A DNA stretch of 64,000 nucleotides, from the NCBI GenBank assembly GCA_903813345.2, contig CAIIXF020000006.1:15256348-15320347 (forward strand). The letters are read 5' to 3'. Within the stretch, counting starts at the first letter, position 1. The number at the start of each line of letters is the position of its first letter. The position numbers were made by a program, and so were the translations under genes. The notes under the pieces are model-generated. The model worked only from the letters and a program-made list of their open reading frames with translations. It did no database searches and was not told where the DNA came from. The stretch is from Owenia fusiformis. Taxonomy: Eukaryota > Annelida > Polychaeta > Sabellida > Oweniidae. This document shows positions 1 through 10,563 of this stretch, piece after piece.

Positions 1-3000
1 TGATCTTGGGGCACCATTCCCTGTGCACAATGTAAATGGATTCTTTTATCCACAAGCGATAAAACCAACAATTCATGACTATATGAAAGACTTAGAAGTA
101 AGGGATGATGATATATGGTTCTTCTCCTACCCAAGATCAGGTATGAAACACATTATTAGAGGTGTCATATCGACCCAAAGACAACCAAAATCTTGGACCG
201 GAAGGCTCAGTTTGGGTCACAAACAGCTACTTACCAATTTTGGGTCGGGTCAGAACACTCAGTAATATCGTAAATTTTCGTAAAACGCTTTATATTCGTG
301 GCAAATTTTTCAAACTTCTAGCAGGCCTATTTCTCATGTACATATAGATCACAAGCAGAAAATAGTTTACAGTTCTTCTCTAATGATTTAATGCAGGTTT
401 AATCAATTTCCTTCATCAAAGCATAATATGCAATAATGCAGGCTTAAACAGTCTTATACTATGGCGTGTATTCATTCAGTCATTTAAGATGCTTGTACTA
501 AATTCATTTTTCTGTTTTTTTCTGACCCGACCCAAAATTACCCGACCCACACACTTTTTTCTGGCCCGACCCGACTCGAAGAATTACCAGGAGTGCAATT
601 CTGTAGCATTCTTAACTGAATAAGTGTACTCTGAGTGTTATTACAAACTCTTTTTTGACATGATACTCAATTATATCACAGGTACTTCTCATGATTCATT
701 GAAAAAGACATGCACATGAATATTTTGGAAAATAATCCACTGATGAATTGAAAGTTAAGCACCAAATTAATCAATAATGTAATTAATATTCATTCTTGTA
801 AACACTTAGGTCAGCACTGGACCTGGAATATTGTATACAGGCTAACCCATGATCTAAAAGAGGCCCCAAAGGGTATGGAGGAGTTTTGTATGCCTGAGTT
901 AGTAACACATGATGTCATAAGTTCTGTACCTTCCCCCAGAATTATGAGAACACACCAGCTACCAAGTTCAATTCCACAGACAGTATGGAAGTAAGCAGAC
1001 TTAGTAATTTGATTTTAACACATGAATGGAATATCTTAACATTTCTAAAATTAATATCTGTCTAGTATCATATCAATTCAGTAGAATTACAGCTTTTATC
1101 AGTAATGGCCTAGTCACATAGCCCGGCCGATGAAGTTACGATGAGCCAGCGATGCAATTTTCACCGAACTCGGCCGAACACCGGCCGGACACAAGCCGGA
1201 CATCCGTGGCGTTTGTTGCTTAAAACCGCATCGGTGGTAGCTCGGTGAAATTTTAACTTTCGGAGTTAAATTTCACCAGGCTCTCACCGAGCTCCCTCAT
1301 CATGTCATCGCAGCCCCATCATAACCACATCGGAAAACACGTCGGCCGAGTATCGGCCGGTGTCCCGTGCATCTGAGACAACCAGAGGACGAGGTTTTTT
1401 AACGGACAGCGGCCGAGCTCCGACCGAGCTCCGGCCGATGTGGGACAGAGCATCGGCCGGTCACTGTTCAAAGCTCCGGCCGGTAGTTGCTGCCACATCG
1501 GCAGAAAAAAACTACCATTTTGAGACAGACTCCGTACGGTCACCGGCCGGTGTTCGGTCGGTCACCTGAAGATGTCGGGACGGAGTCCGTTCACGTCACC
1601 GAGCTCTGCTTCCGATGAGGAGAGCTCGGTGGCACCAAAAAAATCCACCGAGCTCTACCGATGCCGGACATCGGCCGGGCTATGTGACTAGGCCATAAAT
1701 GTACTGTAGTTTATTGTATTGACTGAAGATTGTCTTAAGTGATTTTTGTGCCTAAATATGACTTCAATATTTTTTTTATCTCACTATGATGTTTCTCATT
1801 CAGATTCATCCTGGGCATATTTTTTTAGAAAACATCCTCGAGAATGAGGTCCTCAAAAATTTCCTGGGGATGTTCACTATTGACAATTTTGGCACAAATA
1901 TTGTTAAAATCACTTGAGAAGTGCTCAAAATGGTGAAACTGCATGATTTTGAAAGAAACCCCCTGGCTAGGGGCCTGACTCGTGGAAGATTCTCAGGTAT
2001 TCCCAGAAGAAAAAACAAAATATTGGTATATCATTCCAGGAAGAAATGCAAAGCTATCAACCTTGTGCGTCACCCAAAAGATGTTGCGTATAGTTTCTTT
2101 AAACACCAAACAACTCTACTTTCCTATGGCTATGATGGCACGTGGGAAGGGTACCTGCCCATGTGGCTAAGAGGAGAAGGTAAAACAAAGAATGTATTGG
2201 TAGAAATCTTTATTTGAGTAAGTTTTGAACTTAGTTAAAAACTCAAGAGCTGTTAAAATATAATCAAAATGACTTGCACTTTTGAATGCTATAATCTGAG
2301 CAGAGGTCCTTTGATCATAAGGCATCAGCCTACAAAATTTTAACCAAATCCGTCAACTGGCAAGTTATTGTCAAATGAATGAACAGATGAATGGACGAAC
2401 AGACGAATGGATGGGTGGGTGGATAGCTTCTCTATATCCCTAAATGAACTTCAGTGGTGGGATGACAGTAATATGTAGTAGTCATTGAAAACATCTTCAG
2501 TATTCAACATCTGCATAACCATTCATTCCTCCTAATACAGATTAATGATACATTTATAGTTGCATGGAATGATTGGTTCAAGCATGTACAAGAGTACAAG
2601 AAACTAGCAGAAAATGTTGACATGTTATTCCTTACTTACGAAGAAATGAAAAAAGTAAGTATTTTTGATGAATATATCATTGATTAAAAAAAGAATTCAG
2701 GTCAGACCTGAACTCCAATAACTGATATTAAATTTATACAAAAATAACTTTTACTTAGAGGGGTCCAATCTGTGTTCTCATTCTATTACATGTTTATGTC
2801 ATGTATAATTCAAGATGGTGACTAAAATGTAGTCACATATCTTTCCATTCATAAAGCTGTCTATAATTGTATCTTTGAAATAGTCTATTTTCCCGTGTAA
2901 AATCATTGATATATACCTTAATATATCATCAAGGTAACACCTTTTATCAATTCTATGCCGTAGGGCTGGCACGGAACGGAATTATTGTCCGAACCGTCCG

Positions 3001-6000
3001 ATTTTGCCTTCATAAACGGACTTTCGGACCTACCTTCTCATATTCCGATAATTTTCGGAACTTTTATTTTCCGTTAAGAACATTCACTTATCGTTATAGC
3101 GAACTAGTACTATGGAATGAAATCAATAAATATATATAATTATTAAACATTTTCACTTGGTAAAGTTGTTTTATATGTAATGAATGATAGAAATAAATAA
3201 AGTATGATTGTTTTATATGTATTCAGTACCCATAAGAAACGACAATTATTGTAAGAAAGACAATATACAGTAACAGGTGTATGCCAAGGTGCCAAGAAGG
3301 CAAAGACATTAACATTTTGCCATTAGTTTTGAACATTTATGCCACTTGTTCTAAATAAACATAATACAACTTATATATATAGTTGTACACTGCTGTTCAG
3401 ATGGTAACAAAAATGAGAACTTAAGGGGAGAAGTAGGAACTATTTTAAATAAGGTCCGAAATTCCTAAAGTTTCAAATTCCAACACCAAGTTTCGAATTC
3501 CATTCCGATTGCGTTCCATTCCGTCCCAGCCCTACTATGCCGTAGTTTATGCTACCTTAACTTTTAGCATGCTGACTTATTTTGGCCACTTTATCCCTAA
3601 CAACTGCCTTATTTTGTAAAAAAATGATATTTTTGAATTGGCGAAAACTTTTCATCAGATTGCCATTTCTGGCTTACCCGGAAGTCATTAATGGCACTGA
3701 ATAATATGTGCAGTCTTATTTGATCATAAGAATGGCTTGAAAAGGCAAAGTTTTTAAAAGTTTAAACTGGGTCGACCTGAGTCGCAGAGTCTAGTTATAA
3801 ATGAAGCTCTCTTTTGAGAAACGAAGTAGAATGAATGCAAAGGGTACTAAATTCCTCACAAGCATATTTGAAGGGATAAATATCCTCATCATATGCAAAT
3901 ACGCAACTAAAAAGGCGTTTGAATTTTGGGAGGTTCTGCTTTTAAGAGAGTTAAAAACATACATCATGCATCATTATTTAAGTTAAGGATATACCAGTGT
4001 AACCTTTACGACAATGGTGATATAATTTTAGATTACAGAAATAGAAAATGAACACCTCTATGAAAAGCTCGTTTGTTAACTTCACGTTTGACAAGTGTTC
4101 TGTATTAAATATCAAGGACGCAGAATGACGATATATGACGCTTTACGACATAGTAATCCATAGCAACTAAGAGATTCTCATTTTCAATGTTGTTTTATCA
4201 TGACGTCATATAACACTTTTGCTAATGGATTCTCGGAATATGATACCATTATCTGTGACGTCAGTGACATATTGCCCCATCAACAAATAAATAAACAAAT
4301 GAACTATACGTCATCAATTCTTCCAAATAATTCAGTAATTTTTGTATATTTTTGTTTCATTCGTTTCATGTCCGTTTCTTTCGTTTATCCCAGCAGTATA
4401 TGTGTATGTCCCCATGTATTACAAACACGACAAATCTAATGTGTAACTTGCTTCTTATTTCGCTACAGCCTGTATGCGTTTTCATTAAGTTATAGTCTAT
4501 AGCCAAGGCAACTGTAAAATACAGTATTCTATTTTGGAATTTCTATAATTCATGTATACACTTATTACATGAACCACGGACACTTAAAGTGACACGAACA
4601 TTCATTTATATGCATTTCTATTGAAATCATTACCTTGCTTCGTTTTTCCTTTCTGTCAAAACGTATACCATCAAACATATGAAACTAGCCATTCAAACCT
4701 TTTTTTCAATTTATGTTATTATTCTAATTTTTTATAATTATAGTTACCAGTTAAAAATATTTTCCCAGTGAGTATTAACGACCATGATCGGACATGTCGG
4801 ATACAATGCGAAAAACGTCCATAGCCATTCACAAAAACACTTTATTCGTGTACTACATTCAGTAGACGTATCTTGCTCAAATCCGACAGCTTTACATAAG
4901 TGGGGACCTCGGGGAGAGGAATGTACAACCCAACCCGAAAATCATCAAAAAGCATGCATGCTATATATCATGAGCGAAATCATTCATGCCTGATCTATGA
5001 GGTTATACTTGTGAAAGCAGTTCATTAAGACAGGACATGTTGAGTTTTCACAATTGTTAACCTCAAATGTAACGTTATCCTTTCCCGAAAAATGAACAGA
5101 AATATTAGCATATTAGAATAGGAGTCAAATATGGCTATTATTAGCCATTTTAAATCATCATTTATTGAATGAATGTCTTACTGGGGCATCTAGCCCTCAA
5201 TTTATTCATAATTTGTAATATTTTGGAATGATGTTTATCATGTGGACTTAGCTAGTTTATGTTTTTGTGAGCAGTCGATTTTGTTAACTCTTGAGAAAGA
5301 CGTCATATATCTAGTTAAATTATGACGCGAATTGACCAGTGGCTTTTGTATCATTGTTAAAGCACACTAATCTTCAACGGCATTTTCAAGAGTAAAACAG
5401 ACTGTTGACCCTATGTTTTTTTTATATCAAAATAAACACGAGAACACCTTTTTTAGAATAAGCAAATAAAACAAATACCACAATCCATTGGAAATTTGCG
5501 TAATTTTTGATTCAAAACATGTCAAAATGCGAAAATGAAAAAGATATGTTTTTAATGGAAAAACGTTAAAAAAATTCACAAATATTGTTGGGGTTGGGGT
5601 AACACTTTAAGTGAAAAAAGTAAGAAAAAATGTCCTGAGTGTACCAATATTCTAACCAATGTAATTATGTATGAAGGAAGTTTATATAGGCTCGAAAAAA
5701 ATCGTCAATACTCCCTAAATCATCATTTTATCGACGAAATATAGGAAAATATGTTTTTTTGCTTTGGAATCAATGGCACCTCTAATGTTCAAATGATGAT
5801 AACGTCACACCTATTTTCATTCTTTCATTCAAGCTTCTCATGAAAAAACTAATCCGTTGACCTACCTTTTTTATTACATTTTTCGAATCGCTACATCTAG
5901 GTCTATAATAAAAACCTAGTTTCGTTGAGATTGAAAATGGTTGATTTTTTCGGAGGTCACACTGGTATATCCTTAATTGTATATTTCAATTCGTTTTTTT

Positions 6001-6628
6001 AAATTTGTCTTACCCTTCTACAACTGGTTATTCAAGGATACACTTGGCACCATAAAGAAGATAGCTGAGTATCTAGGTGTACGTTGGAGTGAAGAAGATT
6101 ACAAGCAATTGATCGATGAAACACATATCAATGTCATACAATCACGTAATCAAACATGGGATGTCTATGCAAGAGGAGGACAAGGGGCAGATATAATGTT
6201 CAGAAAAGGTGTCATCATCTGTTAAGACATTACTTTACATATATTTTGTCAAGTGCTTTATGCAAAATTGCTTATGTTTTGGTTACAGATTTATCTAATT
6301 TTGGAATATCTCAATTTATTTGATATAATTCTTGAGTAACTGCCAATTTTTCAAAATCAAATATAACATCATACACTGTACATTACGAAAATAGACTTAC
6401 AAGCTTAAATTTATATATTACATGTATATTTATATCTTAATCAAGGCTCTTTTCTGTCATTTTAAGAATGAGTTCTTACAGATAAATTATTTTGATTCTT
6501 ATACTTCAGGGCAAGTTGGTGAATGGAAACAACACTTCACTGTGGCACAGAATGAGCTGTTCAACAAAGTCTACAAAGAACGAATGAAGGGGATGCCATT
6601 TGTTTATGATGACTTGCTAGACTCCTAG
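1..6628 (+). CDS. Sulfotransferase, cytosolic SULT-like (5' partial)
   Basis: The encoded enzyme would transfer a sulfuryl group from PAPS to an alcohol, phenol or amine in the cytosol. Six exons fit: 1-140, 810-990, 2040-2193, 2541-2654, 6037-6208 and 6510-6628, joining in frame to 292 residues plus TAG. The 5' end lies outside the window. Visible family marks are the PAPS loop SYPRSGQHW, split by intron 1; [12 protein letters not shown] with the presumed catalytic His; [14 protein letters not shown]; the [10 protein letters not shown] strand; and the C-terminal 3'-phosphate motif [12 protein letters not shown]. One oddity is that the loop has Gln where Thr is usual (PKSGTxW). The exon 3 end is ambiguous: the GTAAAA donor at 2180 would put the next exon out of frame, whereas GTATTG at 2194 keeps it open, so I chose 2193. 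Introns 2 kb or less except intron 4, which holds two transposons. Family assignment is secure; the substrate is unknown. Confidence 0.88.
170..580. repeat. Inverted repeat in sulfotransferase intron 1
   Basis: A segment around 235-256 (TTTTGGGTCGGGTCAG) is matched in reverse complement around 521-540 (CTGACCCGACCCAAAA), with further GACCCAA/TTGGGTC words at both sides. This looks like the remnant of a small foldback element. No clear target duplication was found. Confidence 0.45.
1106..1695. mobile_element. Harbinger-like MITE with TAA target duplication
   Basis: A 590-bp non-coding unit in sulfotransferase intron 2. The ends are perfect inverted repeats of about 27 bp, beginning TGGCCTAGTCACATAGCCC and ending in its reverse complement at 1695. 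Both sides carry TAA (1103-1105 and 1696-1698), the 3-bp duplication typical of PIF/Harbinger elements. The interior is unusually GC-rich for this window and full of CGGCCG and CGAGCTC words in both orientations. No transposase reading frame is visible, so it is non-autonomous. Confidence 0.75.
2290..2440. repeat. Dispersed repeat fragment with GAAC/GATG-rich tail
   Basis: The stretch from about 2300 (GGCATCAGCCTACAAAATTT) to a tail of GAATGGACGAACAGACGAATG units resembles, in reverse complement, the segment at about 37490-37620, which has ATCCATCCATCC followed by the same order of words. It is therefore a dispersed family in opposite orientations. No coding potential is seen. Confidence 0.45.
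2961..3534. mobile_element. Non-autonomous hAT element with 8-bp TSD
   Basis: A 574-bp unit in sulfotransferase intron 4. The left end is TAGGGCTGGCACGGAACGGA and the right end is its near reverse complement, finishing in CCGTCCCAGCCCTA. It is flanked by exact 8-bp direct repeats CTATGCCG at 2953-2960 and 3535-3542. Termini of this kind and an 8-bp duplication are typical of hAT transposons. No transposase frame is present. Confidence 0.85.
3987..5972. mobile_element. 2-kb TTAA-flanked transposon, no transposase frame
   Basis: A 1,986-bp unit bounded by TTAA at 3983-3986 and 5973-5976. The ends are inverted repeats: GGATATACCAGTGTAAC on the left and, in reverse complement, GGATATACCAGTGTGAC on the right (16 of 17 positions). 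TTAA duplications are known for piggyBac and Kolobok superfamilies. The interior has only short frames, none recognisable, so it appears non-autonomous or decayed. It ends 60 bp upstream of sulfotransferase exon 5. Confidence 0.8.
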
Positions 6629-6815
6629 ATGGACTTCATTCCAGTAGTCATAACTAAATAGAGGCTTAGCTATACTTTATGATCATTTTAGATCAGCATA
6701 TTTACCCTTTATTTGACAAACTAAAGTCTATTTGATTACACACATCTTTTGTTGTATTCAGTTTCCCATAGTACTAAGAATTGTTATGTTCTTTTAAAAA
6801 GGTTAATATCATACA

Positions 6816-7067
6816 TTATAACATACCTATGATGATGTATAGTGCAAAGTGTACACAAGATAGCGGGCCAATATAAGTTTTGAAAAGCCCGCGCCCGCTA
6901 ACTTTCTGATTGGTCAAGGCGCTGACGTCATAACCAATCAATCGAAGATAAAACTGCGCGAGCAATTTTTCTAAACTCATTTCAATCATTTTTAAACCAT
7001 TTGTTTGTCAATTCTATAAGAAAACGGTACTCTCTGACCAGTCTACATCATCATAGGTATGTTATAA
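6816..7067. mobile_element. Short MITE with 24-bp perfect inverted ends
   Basis: A 252-bp unit downstream of the sulfotransferase stop. The 24-bp ends (6816-6839 and 7044-7067) start TTATAACATACCTATGATG and are exact reverse complements. The interior includes GCCCGCGCCCGC and TGACGTCA. The superfamily is not resolved; a TA duplication is possible. Confidence 0.7.
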
Positions 7068-7071
7068 ATCG

Positions 7072-7186
7072 TTTATGTCACTATCGTGCCACATATGCCC
7101 TCAGTTCTCAGAGATCAATGTCCCTCCCAAGGTCGGGCCATATATCACTGAGACCTCGGGCATATATGCCACGATAGTGACATAAC
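7072..7186. repeat. Hairpin-forming inverted repeat
   Basis: TTATGTCACTATCGTG at the left is matched by CACGATAGTGACATAA at the right, with imperfect pairing continuing inward (ATATGCCC against GGGCATAT). It sits directly beside the 252-bp MITE and may be a second short foldback element. Confidence 0.55.
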
Positions 7187-8057
7187 CTCTAATTAAAAAT
7201 ACTATTGTGAGGAATAAAAATGATTTTGAAGAGATGTAGCATACATTCTACTACTTGTTGCATTGTAAAATGTTTATGCTTGGGTATGGGCACTGTAGAA
7301 TTCTGTTTGCTTCACAACAGAGATAGACAGGCCATCCACTAGGCCACAGTGGTTTACTGATATAATATACTTGAGTCAAGTTTAAAACATCCCTGTGACA
7401 TAGTTGTAGAAACGACTAAATAAGAGCAGTTTAAAGGACAGGTGGCGGTAAACCCCTCTTTTAGCCCCCCTACAAAACAAGTATATATTGACATGGAATT
7501 GAAGAGGAAGTATGACTTATTACTTAAAATGTGATTTCTGAGAGTTTTGACATTTGACCTTGACACTAGGGTGGTTTAAAGGACAACTTTGAGAGTTGCT
7601 ATTTTTGTCAAAATTTTACTGTTTCTAATCAAAGAAATGAGAGCAATTGGCTTTATTTTGATTGTGACCGATAAAAAAACATGTGAATAAAAATAAAAAA
7701 TTTTTTAATAAATTATCACGGGCAATTACCTGAAAATAAATACCGATATGGGCATTTTTAGGGGGACTAAATTTTCTTGTTTCAAAAATGAATGTTCTTG
7801 TTACCTCTTGAGACTCTAGCAGTATCCTAAGTATGTTTTAAGAGTTGGAATGTGATTATTATTTTAAATGCCCATGGGCAATTAGGATAAAATGACTGAA
7901 ATTAAATGCACACAAGGGCACTTCAAAAAGAATGGATTTTCTTATTTCAATTGCTTCTCGCCAGTTTTCTAAACGTGTTTGCCATATTCTAAATAGTTAT
8001 AGGGTCACTTTTACTAAATGCCCATTGGCATTTGGCATTTTTATTTGGCATTTGAAA
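7187..8057. other. Intergenic AT-rich DNA, no gene seen
   Basis: This stretch contains no coding region that I can support. It includes several scattered copies of the word GGGCA next to TGCCCAT (about 7730-8030), suggesting decayed repeat DNA, but no borders can be drawn. Confidence 0.4.
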
Positions 8058-9542
8058 ACAAGAACACAAATGTGTACAAAATGTCCCCACCTATGGGTGA
8101 TCCCATCAAATGGTTATCCTAAAAATGAGTAGACAAGACTTTACCGACACAATTTGAGGATGGAATATCAAAAATGGCCACCTTAAAATTTACCCAGAAT
8201 GCCAAAAAATTAGTCAGTTCTAGATTTTCATACTAAGAACCATCCCCGAAAATTTGAAATTGATCCCTCACACAGTTAACCAGAAAACATGTAAACAAGG
8301 CTTTACAAACAAGATTTTAGGACGGAAAATCCAAAATGGGTGCCTTGACATTTATCCAGAATGCCAAAAAGCTATTCTCTTCTAGATTTTCATACTAAGA
8401 ATCATCCCTGAAAATTTGAAATTGATCTACCAAACGGTTCACCTGGAAATGCGTAGACAAAACATAACAGACAAGATTTTAGGACAGAAAATCCAAAATG
8501 GCTGCCTTGACATTTACCCAGAATGCCCAAAAACTAATCAGATCTAGATTTTCATACTAAGAATCATCCCTAAAAATTCGAAATTGATCTACCAAACGGT
8601 TCACCTAAAAATGCGTAAACAAGACTTTACAGGCAAGATTTTAGGACAGAAAATCCAAAATGGCTGCCTTGACATTTACCCAGAATGCCAAAAAACTAAT
8701 CAGATCTAGATTTTCATACTAAGAATCATCCCTGAAAATTTGAAATTGATTGACCACACGGTTCACCTAAAAATGCGTAGATAAGATTTTACAGGCAAGA
8801 TTTTAAGATGGAAAATCCAAAATGCCTGCCTTGACATTTACCCAGAATGCCCAAAAACTTATCAGATCTAGATTTTCATACTAAAAATCATCCCTGAAAA
8901 TTTGAAATTGATCTACCAAACGGTTCACCTGAAAATGCGAAGACAAGACTTTACAGACAAGATTTTAGGACGGAAAATCCAAAATGGCCGACAATAAAAA
9001 AGTGATTATGAGTTTTTGCCGATTTATTTTTACAAAATTATCACATATAACTACTGTTAACAATAACATAGGCTTTTACAACAAAGTACACCTGCAATTA
9101 TTTATAAAGCTACAAAATAGTTAAAGTATGAAAACTGAAAAACACCATTCAATATGATACAAAGTATTATCGCGCGCTAACTTTTCTTAAAACATTCAAA
9201 ATTGCTGACATGACTGAGCTAACAGGTCCAAAACCTAATCAGATCTAGAATGAAGTGAGCTGAACAAGATGTAAAAGTTTCAAAAGCAACTGTGAAGCCA
9301 TTTTTCTTAAAGTTTGCAGACAAGGATTTTAGCATTTGACTTCAAAATGGCCGACAGGAAGTAGGTATCGAGTTAAATTTTTTCATCCACATCTAGATGC
9401 ACTCATAAGTTAACCCTGAAAATTTTAAGGTGATATCTGTAGCGGTTTTGGAGAAAACTGCCGGACGTACGTACGGACGGACGGACAGACAGACGCGCCT
9501 AGGCCGACAATATGGCCCCACACTATGTGGTGGGGACATAAT
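8058..9542. mobile_element. Repeat unit with internal 162-bp tandem array, copy 1
   Basis: One end carries ACAAAATGTCCCCACCTATG and the other carries GTGGTGGGGACATAA, so the tips are short inverted repeats around ATGTCCCCACC. Between about 8140 and 8995 there are about five to six copies of a unit with exact 162-bp spacing (CAAGATTTTAG at 8310, 8472, 8634, 8796 and 8958). The far end has a GGAC/AGAC simple stretch near 9465-9495. A second copy lies in the opposite orientation at 42731-44632. No coding frame is seen; it is probably a non-autonomous element. Confidence 0.75.
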
Positions 9543-10515
9543 AAAATGTTTGAATGTACACTTACTTTTAAAGTTATTTGCCAATTTGCAGTTCCCATAT
9601 TTGAAACACAAATAATTCAGAGAAATCCTCTCTCAATATATATCATAAAATATAAGGCAGCATCATGTATGAATGGCATGACACTCAAAGGATTGCCTAA
9701 AATAATTTCTACTTATTCCCTATTTAGAAAAACACTTGGGCCATTCAAATATTTTCTTATAATAATGTCACTAAATTCTATGTTTTCAGAAAAAACAAAA
9801 TGTCCCCATGTACTCTCTACTTGTAATGTATATAAATGACAAAGGGAATTGTGATCTTGGATTATATTGTTGCGAAATGAGTTCCAAGATTGATTAAAAA
9901 CTACATGTATATAAACTTCATTAACAAGGTCATCTGAACTCAAGAGGTGTGTTACTTGCTTTGGCACAATGTGTTATTGCATTTTCACTCTTAAATAATA
10001 TAAAATACCCTTTAAATAAATGAAGGTTTTGTAGTTTTTATAATAAGGCTCTTCATCAGAATGCCAACATATAATTAATTTTGGATGGCCTAATCTGTAC
10101 ATGCAGTTGTGTAGTGTACATGTATGCCCAGGGGTAATAGCAGCAATATTGAAAACATAAACAAGTCAGGCTTATTTTCATCACAAAAGTTAAGTTTTAG
10201 TGGTGAGCCAATTTTTCAAAGAAACGGAGAACTTATGCCACTTTTTGAAATTGCACATCTCAAGAAGAAAGGTTTATCTACAACTTGCAATCGGTTTTAA
10301 AAGTAAATGGAAGAATGAGTTTTTCAGAAAAAGTCTAAGTGGACCAATAGTCTGTTAAATGGACCTGTTCTTTGTTCTAATCAGCATCCCAGACGTTTTG
10401 TTGTTTGAATATTTCAATGTGAACACTGAAGTTCAAAATAATGTCTGAATAACTTCAAACATTAAATAAACACGAAATTCAAAAAAAGAAATGAATGAAA
10501 TATTCCAAATTAAAA
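9543..10515. other. Intergenic region, no gene seen
   Basis: An AT-rich spacer between the repeat unit and the last recognisable exon of the minus-strand Tudor gene. It may contain the 3' UTR of that gene. No motif, domain or RNA gene was recognised. Confidence 0.35.
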
Positions 10516-10563
10516 TTAATTTTGAATATTCATTGGCCTCCCTATCCAGAGAGTAGCTCGTGG
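10516..10563 (-). CDS. Candidate terminal exon of the LOTUS/Tudor gene
   Basis: After the in-frame exon ending at 10645 (donor GTAAGA), the first pyrimidine-rich acceptor downstream is TATTCTTTTAG, followed in phase 0 by 15 codons and TAA. The peptide has no recognisable motif, so this is only the simplest way to close the frame. The true 3' exon may lie elsewhere. Confidence 0.25.
   Translation of the reverse strand, partial: PRATLWIGRPMNIQN

Noticed and set aside
2040-2654. Sulfotransferase read as a pseudogene because of a frameshift between exons 3 and 4
   Set aside because: An alternative donor at 2194 restores the frame and all downstream family motifs are intact.
9393-9615. Opposing 61-72-residue frames at the end of the tandem-array element
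   Set aside because: They come from GGAC/GTCC simple repeats at the element tip and have no protein-like features.
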